From NCBI GenBank assembly GCA_022565355.1, contig JAIUMU010000006.1, forward strand, positions 1-64,000: a DNA stretch of 64,000 nt, given 5' to 3'. The DNA is from Idiomarina sp. Its GTDB lineage: Bacteria > Pseudomonadota > Gammaproteobacteria > Enterobacterales > Alteromonadaceae. The notes under the pieces were generated by a model. The model saw nothing but the letters and a program-made list of their open reading frames with translations. It was not told the origin of the DNA and did not search any database. Shown in pieces: positions 1-9,378 of this stretch. Positions within the stretch are counted from its first letter, which is position 1, and the number at the start of each line of letters is the position of its first letter. The position numbers and the translations under genes are program-made.

Positions 1-910
1 GCAATCGCTGCTCTAGCAACGCAAAAATAAGCCCTTCGCGAAGCGCACCTTCTGTGGCTTCAAGGCTATCCATTTGCAGTGCTCGAAAGAGGCCGATAAG
101 AATACATAAGCCGGAAATAAAGGTTGGTTTGCGGCTGCTTCTCAATCCTGGAATATCCAGTTTTGCGATATCGGTAAACTGCATCGATTCAACAAGTAAT
201 TCTTCAAGCCAAGGTAATGTGATCAGCCCAGGCATTTTCCGGGCGAAGGCTACTTCTTGGAGTGCCTTAAAGGTTCCTGATGCACCCAGTACCACATCCC
301 AACCATGCTCACGATAAAGCGGCGCATGTTCAGCTGTAATGTTTGCCACCTCAGTAATTGCATCGCTACAGCCTTGCTCGCTAATGAGTTGATTTGGGAA
401 AAAACGGGTATTCCACGTTACACAACCAAAATCCAAACTACGTAATAGTTGCGGTTGAAAATCCTGCCCTAACGCTAGCTCGGTGCTCGCCCCGCCTATA
501 TCGATCGCTAGCAAGCGGCCATTATGGGCGGTGGTATGCGCAATACCTTGGAATATTGTAGCAGCCTCTTCTTCACCACTAATTACCCGCAAGGGGTGGC
601 CTAAGGTTTGCTGAATTTGCGTAAGAAAAGGATCGTTCGAATTGATTTTTCGCAGTGTAGCGGTGCCTACGGCAATAATATTTTCTGCTGCAATGCCTTG
701 CACTTGTTCGGCAAAAATCGCTAAGCAATTAAGGGCACGGGCACGTGCGTCTGCTGAAAGGCCACCATCGTTGGTTAAGCCACTCGCCAAACGCACTTTA
801 CGGCGTGTTTTTGATACAACTTGAATGGAACCTGCTACTACGCGAACTACCAACATATGAAAGCTATTAGAGCCTAAATCGATAGCAGCGTAGTAATCGG
901 TTGAACGCAT
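1..910 (-). CDS. gppA: Ppx/GppA exopolyphosphatase / pppGpp phosphohydrolase (3' end runs off the window)
   Basis: Manual reverse-strand translation from CAT at 908-910: MRSTDYYAAIDLGSNSFHMLVVRVVAG...AIDIGGASTELALG...GCVTWNTRFFP...; adjacent to rhlB-trxA-rho as in many gammaproteobacteria. Missing from the ORF track because it has no stop in the window. Confidence 0.93.
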   Translation of the reverse strand, partial: MRSTDYYAAIDLGSNSFHMLVVRVVAGSIQVVSKTRRKVRLASGLTNDGGLSADARARALNCLAIFAEQVQGIAAENIIAVGTATLRKINSNDPFLTQIQQTLGHPLRVISGEEEAATIFQGIAHTTAHNGRLLAIDIGGASTELALGQDFQPQLLRSLDFGCVTWNTRFFPNQLISEQGCSDAITEVANITAEHAPLYREHGWDVVLGASGTFKALQEVAFARKMPGLITLPWLEELLVESMQFTDIAKLDIPGLRSSRKPTFISGLCILIGLFRALQMDSLEATEGALREGLIFALLEQRL

Positions 911-943
911 TAGCACGGTTCCTTCATTGCGCGAGCGCGGTTG

Positions 944-2200
944 TTAGCTGCGGCGCTGGCGTGGGCCAGAACTGCGCCGATTACCGCCTTGTGGGCGGCG
1001 TTTCTGCGGAATATGTGGGCGTTTTAAATCGCTTAACAATGCCTCAGAATCATATTTAGTAACCGGAATTTCGTGCTGAATATAAGCTTCAATTGCCGGT
1101 AAGTTATACACGTATTCTTCACATGCAAAACTAATGGCTTTTCCGCTAGCGCCAGCGCGGCCAGTTCTACCAATACGGTGCACGTAATCTTCGCAATCGT
1201 CTGGTAAATCGTAGTTAAATACATGGCTAACCGCAGGAATATGTAAACCACGTGCGGCCACATCGGTAGCAACGAGAATATCGAGCTTACCTGAAGTGAA
1301 ATCTTCTAAGATTTTTAACCGTTTACGCTGGGGCACATCACCCGTGAGCAAACCAACGCGGTGTTTATCTGCTAATAACCAGTGATATACGTAACTACAG
1401 CCGTGCTTGGTGTTGCTAAACACGATGGCTTTATCGGGCCAATCTTCTTCCATTAGTGAAAGCAGTAATTTAATTTTCTCTGGCTTGGAAGGATAAAATA
1501 ATTCTTCCTCAATGCGTGCGCCGGTCATTTGCTCTGGCTCGATCTCTACGCTTGTAGGGTCGTTCATTTGCTCGTAAGCAAGCTCGCGTACGCGGAACGA
1601 AAGCGTTGCTGAGAAGAGTAAATTCAAACGCTCTTCAGCAGGAGGCATAGCCCGAAGCATGTAACGAACATCATCGATAAAACCAAGATCGTACATACGA
1701 TCGGCTTCATCAAGCACCACAACATCGATATTATTAAGTTTGTAAGCGCCTTGTTTGAAGTAATCAATCAAACGGCCACAGGTGCCAATGAGTACATCAA
1801 CACCTTCTTGTAGCTCTGCGCGCTGCGATTCATAGCCTTCACCACCGTACACTACAGCCATTTTTAGGCCACAGCTGGCGGCAATTTTTTCAGCATCGTT
1901 AGCGATCTGAACGGCAAGTTCCCGCGTAGGTGCCATAACGAGAGCGCGAGGTTGTGTTTCACCAGGTACCCGTTGCGGTTGAATCATTAAATGGTTGAAT
2001 AATGCGACGAGAAAAGCGATAGTTTTCCCGGTGCCGGTTTGTGCTTGGCCGGCCACATCTTTGCCCTGTACAGCAATAGGCAAGCTCATTGCTTGAATTG
2101 GTGTACAGTACTCATAGCCGATTTGATTGAGGGCATCTAGCACTTTAGGATGCAATCCGAGCTCGGCAAACTTGGTTTCAGTTAAATGTTTTTTACTCAT
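944..2200 (-). CDS. rhlB: DEAD-box ATP-dependent RNA helicase RhlB
   Basis: [67 protein letters not shown] and HRIGRTGR motifs; start placed at MSKKH rather than the longer ORF start at 2500. Confidence 0.95.
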   Translation of the reverse strand: MSKKHLTETKFAELGLHPKVLDALNQIGYEYCTPIQAMSLPIAVQGKDVAGQAQTGTGKTIAFLVALFNHLMIQPQRVPGETQPRALVMAPTRELAVQIANDAEKIAASCGLKMAVVYGGEGYESQRAELQEGVDVLIGTCGRLIDYFKQGAYKLNNIDVVVLDEADRMYDLGFIDDVRYMLRAMPPAEERLNLLFSATLSFRVRELAYEQMNDPTSVEIEPEQMTGARIEEELFYPSKPEKIKLLLSLMEEDWPDKAIVFSNTKHGCSYVYHWLLADKHRVGLLTGDVPQRKRLKILEDFTSGKLDILVATDVAARGLHIPAVSHVFNYDLPDDCEDYVHRIGRTGRAGASGKAISFACEEYVYNLPAIEAYIQHEIPVTKYDSEALLSDLKRPHIPQKRRPQGGNRRSSGPRQRRS

Positions 2201-2298
2201 AAGTCGCAAGTTTAACAGGTTTAGACTTGCATTAAAAAACAGAATATAATGCAATGCGTTAAAAGATACCCACGAATGCAACCAATTGGAGATGCAAC

Positions 2299-2625
2299 AT
2301 GAGTGATAATATTGTTCAGCTAAGCGACGGCAGCTTTGAAGCAGACGTACTAAACGCTGATCAACCAGTTTTGGTCGACTTCTGGGCCGAATGGTGTGGA
2401 CCATGTAAAATGATCGCGCCAATCTTAGATGAAGTGGCAGCAGAATACTCCGGTAAGCTGAAAGTTGGCAAGCTGAATGTAGATCATAACAACGAAACAC
2501 CTCCTAAATACGGTATCCGTGGTATTCCTACCCTGCTACTGTTCAAGAATGGTGAAGTAGTTGGCACTAAAGTAGGTGCAATGTCGAAAACTCAACTAGC
2601 TGAGTTCTTAAACGAACACGTTTAA
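2299..2625 (+). CDS. trxA: Thioredoxin 1
   Basis: [13 protein letters not shown] active site; 108 aa; divergent from rhlB. Confidence 0.97.
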   Translation: MSDNIVQLSDGSFEADVLNADQPVLVDFWAEWCGPCKMIAPILDEVAAEYSGKLKVGKLNVDHNNETPPKYGIRGIPTLLLFKNGEVVGTKVGAMSKTQLAEFLNEHV

Positions 2626-2986
2626 GCCTGAGTAAACAAACAGTTCTGAACGCTTTTGCGCGAAAATACACAAGTATTCGCGCAGAGGCGTTTAAAAACT
2701 GGACGATTTTTAGTTTTAGTGTTAAATTTATTTCGCAGCGTTTGAGTTCCTATCTAGCTGCCGTTTGTAAACAAACCTGTTGCAAACTTGAAATCCGAAT
2801 TTTTAAATATCAATACGAGCAGATTAACCAACGCAACCTAGTCGTGAGAGCGTATCCTTTAACGCACGATTCTGAGTGCATGGTCTGAATAACCAGCGTA
2901 CTAAGGCACGTGTAAAAAGGTCGGTGTATCCGAACCTACTTAGAGCTGGTTGCCCACATCCCAAAACCTAGATAAACCTACCTACT

Positions 2987-4249
2987 ATGAATCTAACCGA
3001 ATTAAAGAATAAGCCCGTAAATGAACTGGTAAACCTCGCCGCCGAAATGGGCTTGGACAACATGGCGCGCTTGCGCAAGCAAGACATCATCTTTGCAATT
3101 TTAAAAGCACACTCGAAGAGTGGCGAAGATATTTTTGGCGATGGCGCACTCGAAATTCTGCAGGACGGCTTCGGCTTCTTACGGTCGGCAGATTCGTCTT
3201 ATTTAGCTGGGCCAGATGATATCTATGTATCACCAAGCCAAATACGCCGATTTAACTTGCGTACGGGTGATACCGTAGCCGGTAAAATTCGCCCACCGAA
3301 AGAAGGTGAGCGGTACTTTGCGTTATTGAAAATCCGTGAAGTAAACTTCGATAAGCCAGAGAACTCGCGTAATAAGATATTGTTCGAAAACTTAACTCCG
3401 TTACATGCAAATGAGCGTTTGCGCATGGAGCGTGGGAATGGTTCTACCGAAGATATTACCGCACGTATTTTGGATTTAGCCTCGCCAATTGGTAAAGGGC
3501 AACGTGGTTTGATTGTTGCACCGCCAAAGGCTGGTAAAACCCTATTATTACAGAACATTGCACAATCAATTGCGGCGAACCACCCGGATTGCGAGCTGAT
3601 GGTATTGCTGATCGACGAGCGCCCAGAAGAAGTAACCGATATGCATCGCTTGGTAAAAGGTGAAGTAATTGCTTCAACCTTTGATGAGCCGGCGAGCCGC
3701 CACGTACAAGTAGCGGAAATGGTAATCGAGAAAGCGAAGCGCCTAGTTGAGCACAAGAAAGATGTAGTGATTTTGCTGGATTCTATTACTCGTTTAGCGC
3801 GCGCTTATAACACCGTAATTCCTAGCTCAGGCAAGGTATTAACTGGTGGTGTAGATGCCAATGCACTGCATAAACCGAAGCGTTTCTTTGGTGCGGCACG
3901 GAATGTAGAAGAGGGTGGTTCTTTAACCATTATTGCAACTGCATTAATCGACACTGGCTCGAAAATGGACGAAGTAATCTACGAAGAATTTAAGGGCACC
4001 GGTAACATGGAGTTGCACTTAAATCGGAAGATAGCTGAGAAGCGGGTATTCCCAGCAATCGATTACAACCGTTCAGGTACGCGTCGTGAAGAGTTACTTA
4101 CTTCACCAGATGAACTACAAAAAATGTGGATTTTGCGGAAAATTGTGCACCCAATGGGTGAAATTGAAGCAATGGAATTCCTCATTGATAGATTATCGAT
4201 GACCAAAACTAACGATGAGTTCTTTGAATCGATGAAGCGCTCTAAGTAG
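2987..4249 (+). CDS. rho: Transcription termination factor Rho
   Basis: [25 protein letters not shown]..., [12 protein letters not shown] Walker A, full length 420 aa. Confidence 0.98.
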   Translation: MNLTELKNKPVNELVNLAAEMGLDNMARLRKQDIIFAILKAHSKSGEDIFGDGALEILQDGFGFLRSADSSYLAGPDDIYVSPSQIRRFNLRTGDTVAGKIRPPKEGERYFALLKIREVNFDKPENSRNKILFENLTPLHANERLRMERGNGSTEDITARILDLASPIGKGQRGLIVAPPKAGKTLLLQNIAQSIAANHPDCELMVLLIDERPEEVTDMHRLVKGEVIASTFDEPASRHVQVAEMVIEKAKRLVEHKKDVVILLDSITRLARAYNTVIPSSGKVLTGGVDANALHKPKRFFGAARNVEEGGSLTIIATALIDTGSKMDEVIYEEFKGTGNMELHLNRKIAEKRVFPAIDYNRSGTRREELLTSPDELQKMWILRKIVHPMGEIEAMEFLIDRLSMTKTNDEFFESMKRSK

Positions 4250-4263
4250 TATTTCGGAACGTT

Positions 4264-4291
4264 GAAAAAACCCGCTGCGGCGGGTTTTTTA
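4264..4291 (+). terminator. Rho-independent terminator downstream of rho
   Basis: aaaaaacccgctgcggcgggttttttaa: GC-rich hairpin plus T-tract. Confidence 0.85.
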
Positions 4292-4405
4292 ATTGTTGAG
4301 ATCCCTTTCATAGTTCGAACCGTTCTTAACTGCGCCCCCAGCATCTACATTGGCTGCGGCAAAACTGATATACTTCATTCACTCTTAACTGAATTGGCAG
4401 TACGC

Positions 4406-5878
4406 ATGAAATATCGTGATTTACGGGATTTTATTGCCCAACTTGAAGAACGCGGCGAACTAAAGCGTATCACTCAAGAAATAGACCCCTATTTGGAAAT
4501 GACCGAAATTGCCGACCGCACCTTAAAAGCGGGTGGGCCTGCGCTGTTATTTGAAAATCCGAAAGGCCATAGTATTCCTGTGTTAGCCAACTTATTTGGC
4601 ACGCCAGAGCGTGTAGCGATGGGCATGGGCCAAAACGATGTAGCTGCTTTGCGGGAAGTGGGTAAGTTACTTGCATATCTGAAGGAGCCTGAGCCTCCGG
4701 CTGGCTTTAAAGATGCGATGAGCAAGCTACCGCTGCTGAAAAAAGTGCTGAGTATGGCGCCAAAACAGTTAAAGAAAGCCCCGTGCCAAGAAGTGGTATT
4801 CAGTGGCGATGATGTAGATTTAAACCAGATTCCAATTCAACATTGCTGGCCAGGCGATGTAGCGCCATTAGTAACCTGGGGCTTAACGGTAACCAAAGGG
4901 CCGCATAAGAAGCGCCAAAATCTCGGTATTTACCGGCAGCAGCTGATTGGCAAGAATAAGTTAATTATGCGCTGGCTTAGCCACCGCGGTGGTGCGTTGG
5001 ATTTCCGTGAGTTTTGCCAACAAAACCCAGGTGAACGTTTCCCTGTAGCGGTAGCGCTAGGAGCTGATCCGGCAACTATTCTGGGTGCGGTTACCCCGGT
5101 ACCGGATACGCTTTCGGAATATGCTTTTGCTGGTTTACTGCGCGATAGTAAAACCGAAGTAGTAAAATGCGTGAGTAATGATTTACAAGTGCCGGCTCAT
5201 GCTGAGTTTGTGCTGGAAGGGTATATTGAACCGGGTGAAATGGCAGCTGAAGGGCCATATGGCGATCATACCGGTTATTACAATGAAGTAGATGAGTTTC
5301 CCGTATTTACGGTAACGCATATTACGCACCGTAAAAACCCGATTTATCACAGCACCTATACCGGGCGTCCGCCAGATGAGCCAGCAATTTTGGGGGTGGC
5401 ATTAAATGAAGTGTTTGTGCCTATTTTGCAGAAGCAATTCCCGGAAATTGTTGATTTTTATTTGCCACCGGAAGGCTGCTCGTACCGTATGGCTGTGGTA
5501 ACAATGAAGAAATCGTACCCGGGCCACGCGAAGCGAGTAATGCTTGGTGTGTGGAGCTTTTTGCGCCAGTTTATGTACACAAAATTTGTGATTGTGTGCG
5601 ATGACGATGTAAATGCACGTGATTGGAAAGATGTGATTTGGGCGATTACCACGCGTATGGATCCCGCCCGAGACACTGTAATGATTGAAAATACGCCGAT
5701 CGATTATCTTGATTTTGCTTCGCCAGTATCCGGTTTAGGCTCGAAAATGGGCTTGGATGCCACCAACAAGTGGCCTGGTGAAACAAATCGCGAGTGGGGC
5801 ACACCCATCGTAATGGATAGCGCTGTGAAAGAGCGTATCGATACCCTTTGGGATGAACTAGGAATTCTGGATTCGTAA
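4406..5878 (+). CDS. ubiD: UbiD family 3-octaprenyl-4-hydroxybenzoate carboxy-lyase
   Basis: [38 protein letters not shown]...; start set at ATG 4406 because the longer ORF begins inside the rho terminator. Confidence 0.95.
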   Translation: MKYRDLRDFIAQLEERGELKRITQEIDPYLEMTEIADRTLKAGGPALLFENPKGHSIPVLANLFGTPERVAMGMGQNDVAALREVGKLLAYLKEPEPPAGFKDAMSKLPLLKKVLSMAPKQLKKAPCQEVVFSGDDVDLNQIPIQHCWPGDVAPLVTWGLTVTKGPHKKRQNLGIYRQQLIGKNKLIMRWLSHRGGALDFREFCQQNPGERFPVAVALGADPATILGAVTPVPDTLSEYAFAGLLRDSKTEVVKCVSNDLQVPAHAEFVLEGYIEPGEMAAEGPYGDHTGYYNEVDEFPVFTVTHITHRKNPIYHSTYTGRPPDEPAILGVALNEVFVPILQKQFPEIVDFYLPPEGCSYRMAVVTMKKSYPGHAKRVMLGVWSFLRQFMYTKFVIVCDDDVNARDWKDVIWAITTRMDPARDTVMIENTPIDYLDFASPVSGLGSKMGLDATNKWPGETNREWGTPIVMDSAVKERIDTLWDELGILDS

Positions 5879-5881
5879 CCT

Positions 5882-6592
5882 ATGCCAATTGTAAAAAGCC
5901 AAGTTCGCCGCTGTGAGGCGGTGAACGAATTTGTGTATCTCGTTGATATCGAACTACCAGAACCCATTGAGTTTATTGCAGGCCAATATTTAATGGTGGC
6001 CATGGCTGCAGATGATTTACGGCCTTTTTCGATAGCATCTAGCCCGCATGCGGGCGGCAACACCTATGTGCAATTGCATATTGGTGCTAGCCCAGATAAT
6101 CCGTATGCCTGGCAAGTTATTGAACGTATTCGTGCCGAAGGTGAGCTTACTTTGCATATCCCAGCAGGAGATGCTGGCTATCGTAGTGATAGTGAACGGC
6201 CGTTGCTGCTGGTAGCTGGCGGTACCGGTTTTTCTTATACTTGGAGCATACTGAAAGCGCATTTAGCGAGTAGCAGTAAGCGTTCACTTACGCTGTATTG
6301 GGGCGTTAGAAACGCAAACGACCTTTATATGCATCAAGAGCTGTGTCAGCTAGCAGAGCAACACGCGCATTTTACTTATATTCCGGTAATCGAAAACATG
6401 CCTACGCCAGCCATTCGCAATGGTGTTGCAGGTACACTGATCCCGGCGGTGCTAAATGGTGGTTTAGTGTTGGCGGATTATGATGTGTATATTGCTGGGC
6501 GTTTTGAAATGGTAGGCGTTGCCCGCGATGCATTTAGTAAAGCGGGCTTACCGAAAAGCCAATTGTTTGGCGATGCATTAGCCTTTATTTAA
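5882..6592 (+). CDS. fre: NAD(P)H-flavin reductase (Fre/LuxG family)
   Basis: FIAGQYLMV, LRPFSIAS, LLLVAGGTGFSYTWSILK motifs; follows ubiD. Confidence 0.88.
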   Translation: MPIVKSQVRRCEAVNEFVYLVDIELPEPIEFIAGQYLMVAMAADDLRPFSIASSPHAGGNTYVQLHIGASPDNPYAWQVIERIRAEGELTLHIPAGDAGYRSDSERPLLLVAGGTGFSYTWSILKAHLASSSKRSLTLYWGVRNANDLYMHQELCQLAEQHAHFTYIPVIENMPTPAIRNGVAGTLIPAVLNGGLVLADYDVYIAGRFEMVGVARDAFSKAGLPKSQLFGDALAFI

Positions 6593-7757
6593 AGGTTCCG
6601 TGCACTACCGCCTGGCCATCAGCAACCAGGCGTTTGCCTCGGCTCCACACCGAATCGATAGCAAGGCTATCGCGATGCATTAATACAATGTCTGCGTCGC
6701 CTTGCTCTCTTAATTGCCCTTTTTGGGTGAGGCCTAAATAGCGGGCGGCGTTAGTGCTAACCGCATGCAGCGCTGCATTAATGGGTATCGAATGCTCGGT
6801 TACTGCGCTTACAAACGCCTCATATACCGAAGCAACTCGGCCCACTTGTAAGCCCACTAAATTTCCAGCAGCATCAAAATCAGGCAGGCTGGCATTACCA
6901 TCGGAACTGATGCTGATTTGGGTTTTATCAATGCCATCGGCAAGTGCTTGCGCTAAAGCGTGTGCAGCGCTGAGCTCGCCTTGTGCCAACAGCTCTGGAG
7001 TAGTGCTGGCAGTAACATCTAGCACCATCCCTTGTTTTGCTAAATCATAACCATGCTGCAGTAGGGCAACCGAGCGGTTCATATGCGTAGGGTAAAATTG
7101 CGTGAGTGGAACAGGATATTGGCCGCACACTTGGCGCACTAAATCGAGTTGCTCAGCACCTTCACCTACGTGTAAAAATACGATGCCGCGTTTGCCAGAG
7201 AGCATCCCGCCAACTCGCGCTTCACTCGCAATGCGGGCCAGTTCATGGGCACTTGGGTGCGAGCCACGGTGATCGGCGACGGCCACTTCCCCCACACCAA
7301 TAAACTGATCGATGAGTAAAATATCATCGCGCACAGAACCTGTTACCGTGCGCACTGGCACCTCATATGAGCCGGTGTAGCAAAATATATTTAGCCCTTC
7401 ATGTTCTAAGGCATGTGCTTTGGCAAGTAAATCGGGCAAGCTGCGTGTGGTTGCATCTGTGCCTAATCCCGCTACCAACGTGGTTACCCCAAAAAGCGAA
7501 GCATCGGTTAAATTCATTGCTGGGGTGCGAGTGTGAAAGCCACCTTCACCACCGCCACCGGTAATATGTGCGAGCGGATCTACAAAGCCTGGCACCGCAT
7601 AAAAATTACTACCATCCACTACCGTGTGGGATGCGCCTTGTAATGATAACGAGATGTTTTCTGCGATGGCGGCAATGCGGCCATCGCAAATGAGGATATC
7701 GCGAGCGCCTAACGGTTCTGGCGAATAAACCTGTGAATTTTTTATCAGTGTTAACAT
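6585..7757 (-). CDS. iadA: Isoaspartyl (beta-aspartyl) dipeptidase, amidohydrolase fold
   Basis: YAVPGFVDPLAHITGGGGEGGF..., TLVAGLGTDATTRS, YTGSYEVPVRTVTGSVRDDI, GVGEVAVADHRGSHPS. Confidence 0.93.
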   Translation of the reverse strand: MLTLIKNSQVYSPEPLGARDILICDGRIAAIAENISLSLQGASHTVVDGSNFYAVPGFVDPLAHITGGGGEGGFHTRTPAMNLTDASLFGVTTLVAGLGTDATTRSLPDLLAKAHALEHEGLNIFCYTGSYEVPVRTVTGSVRDDILLIDQFIGVGEVAVADHRGSHPSAHELARIASEARVGGMLSGKRGIVFLHVGEGAEQLDLVRQVCGQYPVPLTQFYPTHMNRSVALLQHGYDLAKQGMVLDVTASTTPELLAQGELSAAHALAQALADGIDKTQISISSDGNASLPDFDAAGNLVGLQVGRVASVYEAFVSAVTEHSIPINAALHAVSTNAARYLGLTQKGQLREQGDADIVLMHRDSLAIDSVWSRGKRLVADGQAVVHGTFK

Positions 7758-7763
7758 GAATAC

Positions 7764-9272
7764 TTAATATCCTGTATAAACCGCGATTAAGATAATGGCA
7801 ATTGAAACTGCGGCCAGCAATAACTGGAACCGCCAGATCGCTTTTACCCATGAGGCCCAATCAAGCTTTACTGCGCCTAAACAGCCAATAAGTGCAGCTG
7901 AAGTGGGCACAATGATATTGGTAAGGCCATCACCGAGTTGAAACGCCAACACTGCGGTTTGCCGAGTAACACCCGCTAGATCAGAAAGTGGCGCCATAAT
8001 GGGCATGGTAAGCGCTGCTTGTCCGGAACCGGACGTCATAAAGAAGTTAAATCCGCCTTGGAACAGTAACATACTCGTAGCAGCGGTATATTCGGAAAGC
8101 CCAGAAAGGCCTACCCCGGCATAATAAAGCATGGTGTTCAGTGTTGAAGGTTCACCTGGCTCTCCGCCACCAAGGATTAAAATGATTCCTTTGGCAAAAC
8201 CAACGATTAAGGCTGCAGGTAAAAGATCTTGTGCTCCTTTTACGAATGCCGCTGACATTTCATTTGCAACCATGCGTTTGCCTGCTACTGCAATGAGGCC
8301 GATGATGATACCGATCACAAAAAATTGGCTGGCAATTTCCGGAATGTAATAGCCTCGAGCAACCACCCCCCATACCACCCACACCATGCCAATGAAGAAG
8401 GTCAGCAAAATCACCGCATCGAGTTTGCTAAACGCTGGGCGTGCAGCAACCTCTTCTGTGCTATTCGCGGCATCATTAGGGGAAACTATATCCGTGCCAC
8501 TTGAACCAGCCAATTCTGCCTGCATAAAGCTTGGTTGCACTCGTGTACGCAATGCGTAACGTAAGGTAAATACGATGCCAAGCGCGGTAAGGAGTAGCCA
8601 GACCAACATGCGGTAGCCGGCGCCAGAAAGCAGCGGCACTTCAGCAATACCTTGGGCAATGGCTACGCTAAATGGGTTCATCCAAGAGGCGGCAAAGCCG
8701 ATTTGCGTAGCAACATAGGTAACTAACACCACAGTTACTTTATCGTAGCCAAGCTTTGCCATTACCGGCATTAGCACCAAGCAAAATGCAATGGCTTCTT
8801 CGCCCATACCGAACACCGCGCCGCCCAATGAAAACACCGCGAATAACAGCACAATAAACAGCAGCTCGTAACGTTGCGTGCGCTGAATTAACGCGAGAAT
8901 ACCGCGCTCAACGCTATTGGTTTCCACAATAATGCCAAAGGCGCCGCCCACCAGTAAAATGAAGGCCATTACGCCAATTGCCGCGCCCCATTTAGAGCCC
9001 GAAACCATGCCCTCAAATGGGATATTGGCAATGCCTATACCGCCACCCTCGGCAAACCATTGCACGGATTGCTGTTCGCTAGCAGGTTGATAAGAATCGG
9101 CAATTAATACTTCACGCGTTTGCGTGCCACTGGCCGTTTCGCGCTCTACTACTTCGGTAGCAAATTGGCCAGCTGGAACAAGCCAAGCTAATGCAGCGGC
9201 CAATAATGCTACGAAGAAGAGAATCACAAAGGTGTCGGGCATCCGCCGCACACCTTGAGTTTGTTTGCTCAT
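7764..9272 (-). CDS. YfcC/C4-dicarboxylate-type membrane transporter
   Basis: Multi-TM 502 aa; FGMGEEAIAFCLVLMPVMAKLGYD, TSGSGQAALTMPIMAPLSDLAGVTRQTAVLAFQLGDG; ends 6 bp before the iadA start. Confidence 0.85.
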   Translation of the reverse strand: MSKQTQGVRRMPDTFVILFFVALLAAALAWLVPAGQFATEVVERETASGTQTREVLIADSYQPASEQQSVQWFAEGGGIGIANIPFEGMVSGSKWGAAIGVMAFILLVGGAFGIIVETNSVERGILALIQRTQRYELLFIVLLFAVFSLGGAVFGMGEEAIAFCLVLMPVMAKLGYDKVTVVLVTYVATQIGFAASWMNPFSVAIAQGIAEVPLLSGAGYRMLVWLLLTALGIVFTLRYALRTRVQPSFMQAELAGSSGTDIVSPNDAANSTEEVAARPAFSKLDAVILLTFFIGMVWVVWGVVARGYYIPEIASQFFVIGIIIGLIAVAGKRMVANEMSAAFVKGAQDLLPAALIVGFAKGIILILGGGEPGEPSTLNTMLYYAGVGLSGLSEYTAATSMLLFQGGFNFFMTSGSGQAALTMPIMAPLSDLAGVTRQTAVLAFQLGDGLTNIIVPTSAALIGCLGAVKLDWASWVKAIWRFQLLLAAVSIAIILIAVYTGY

Positions 9273-9324
9273 GATGAGTTACCTAAGCTACCGGTGAACC
9301 GATAGTACAACTGAAACCAACAGT

Positions 9325-9367
9325 GAACGCACGTAAAAATATTCCATATTGCTGTTTACGTGCGTTC
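9325..9367. repeat. 13-bp perfect inverted repeat between the TonB receptor and transporter genes
   Basis: gaacgcacgtaaa (9325-9337) ... tttacgtgcgttc (9355-9367). Confidence 0.85.
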
Positions 9368-9378
9368 ATAAGCGCTTA

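Noticed and set aside
2201-2500. Extended N-terminus of RhlB (518 aa ORF)
   Set aside because: Extension overlaps trxA antisense; conserved RhlB start is [11 protein letters not shown] at 2200.
3223-3756. 177-aa minus-strand ORF inside rho
   Set aside because: Entirely antisense to a highly conserved core gene.
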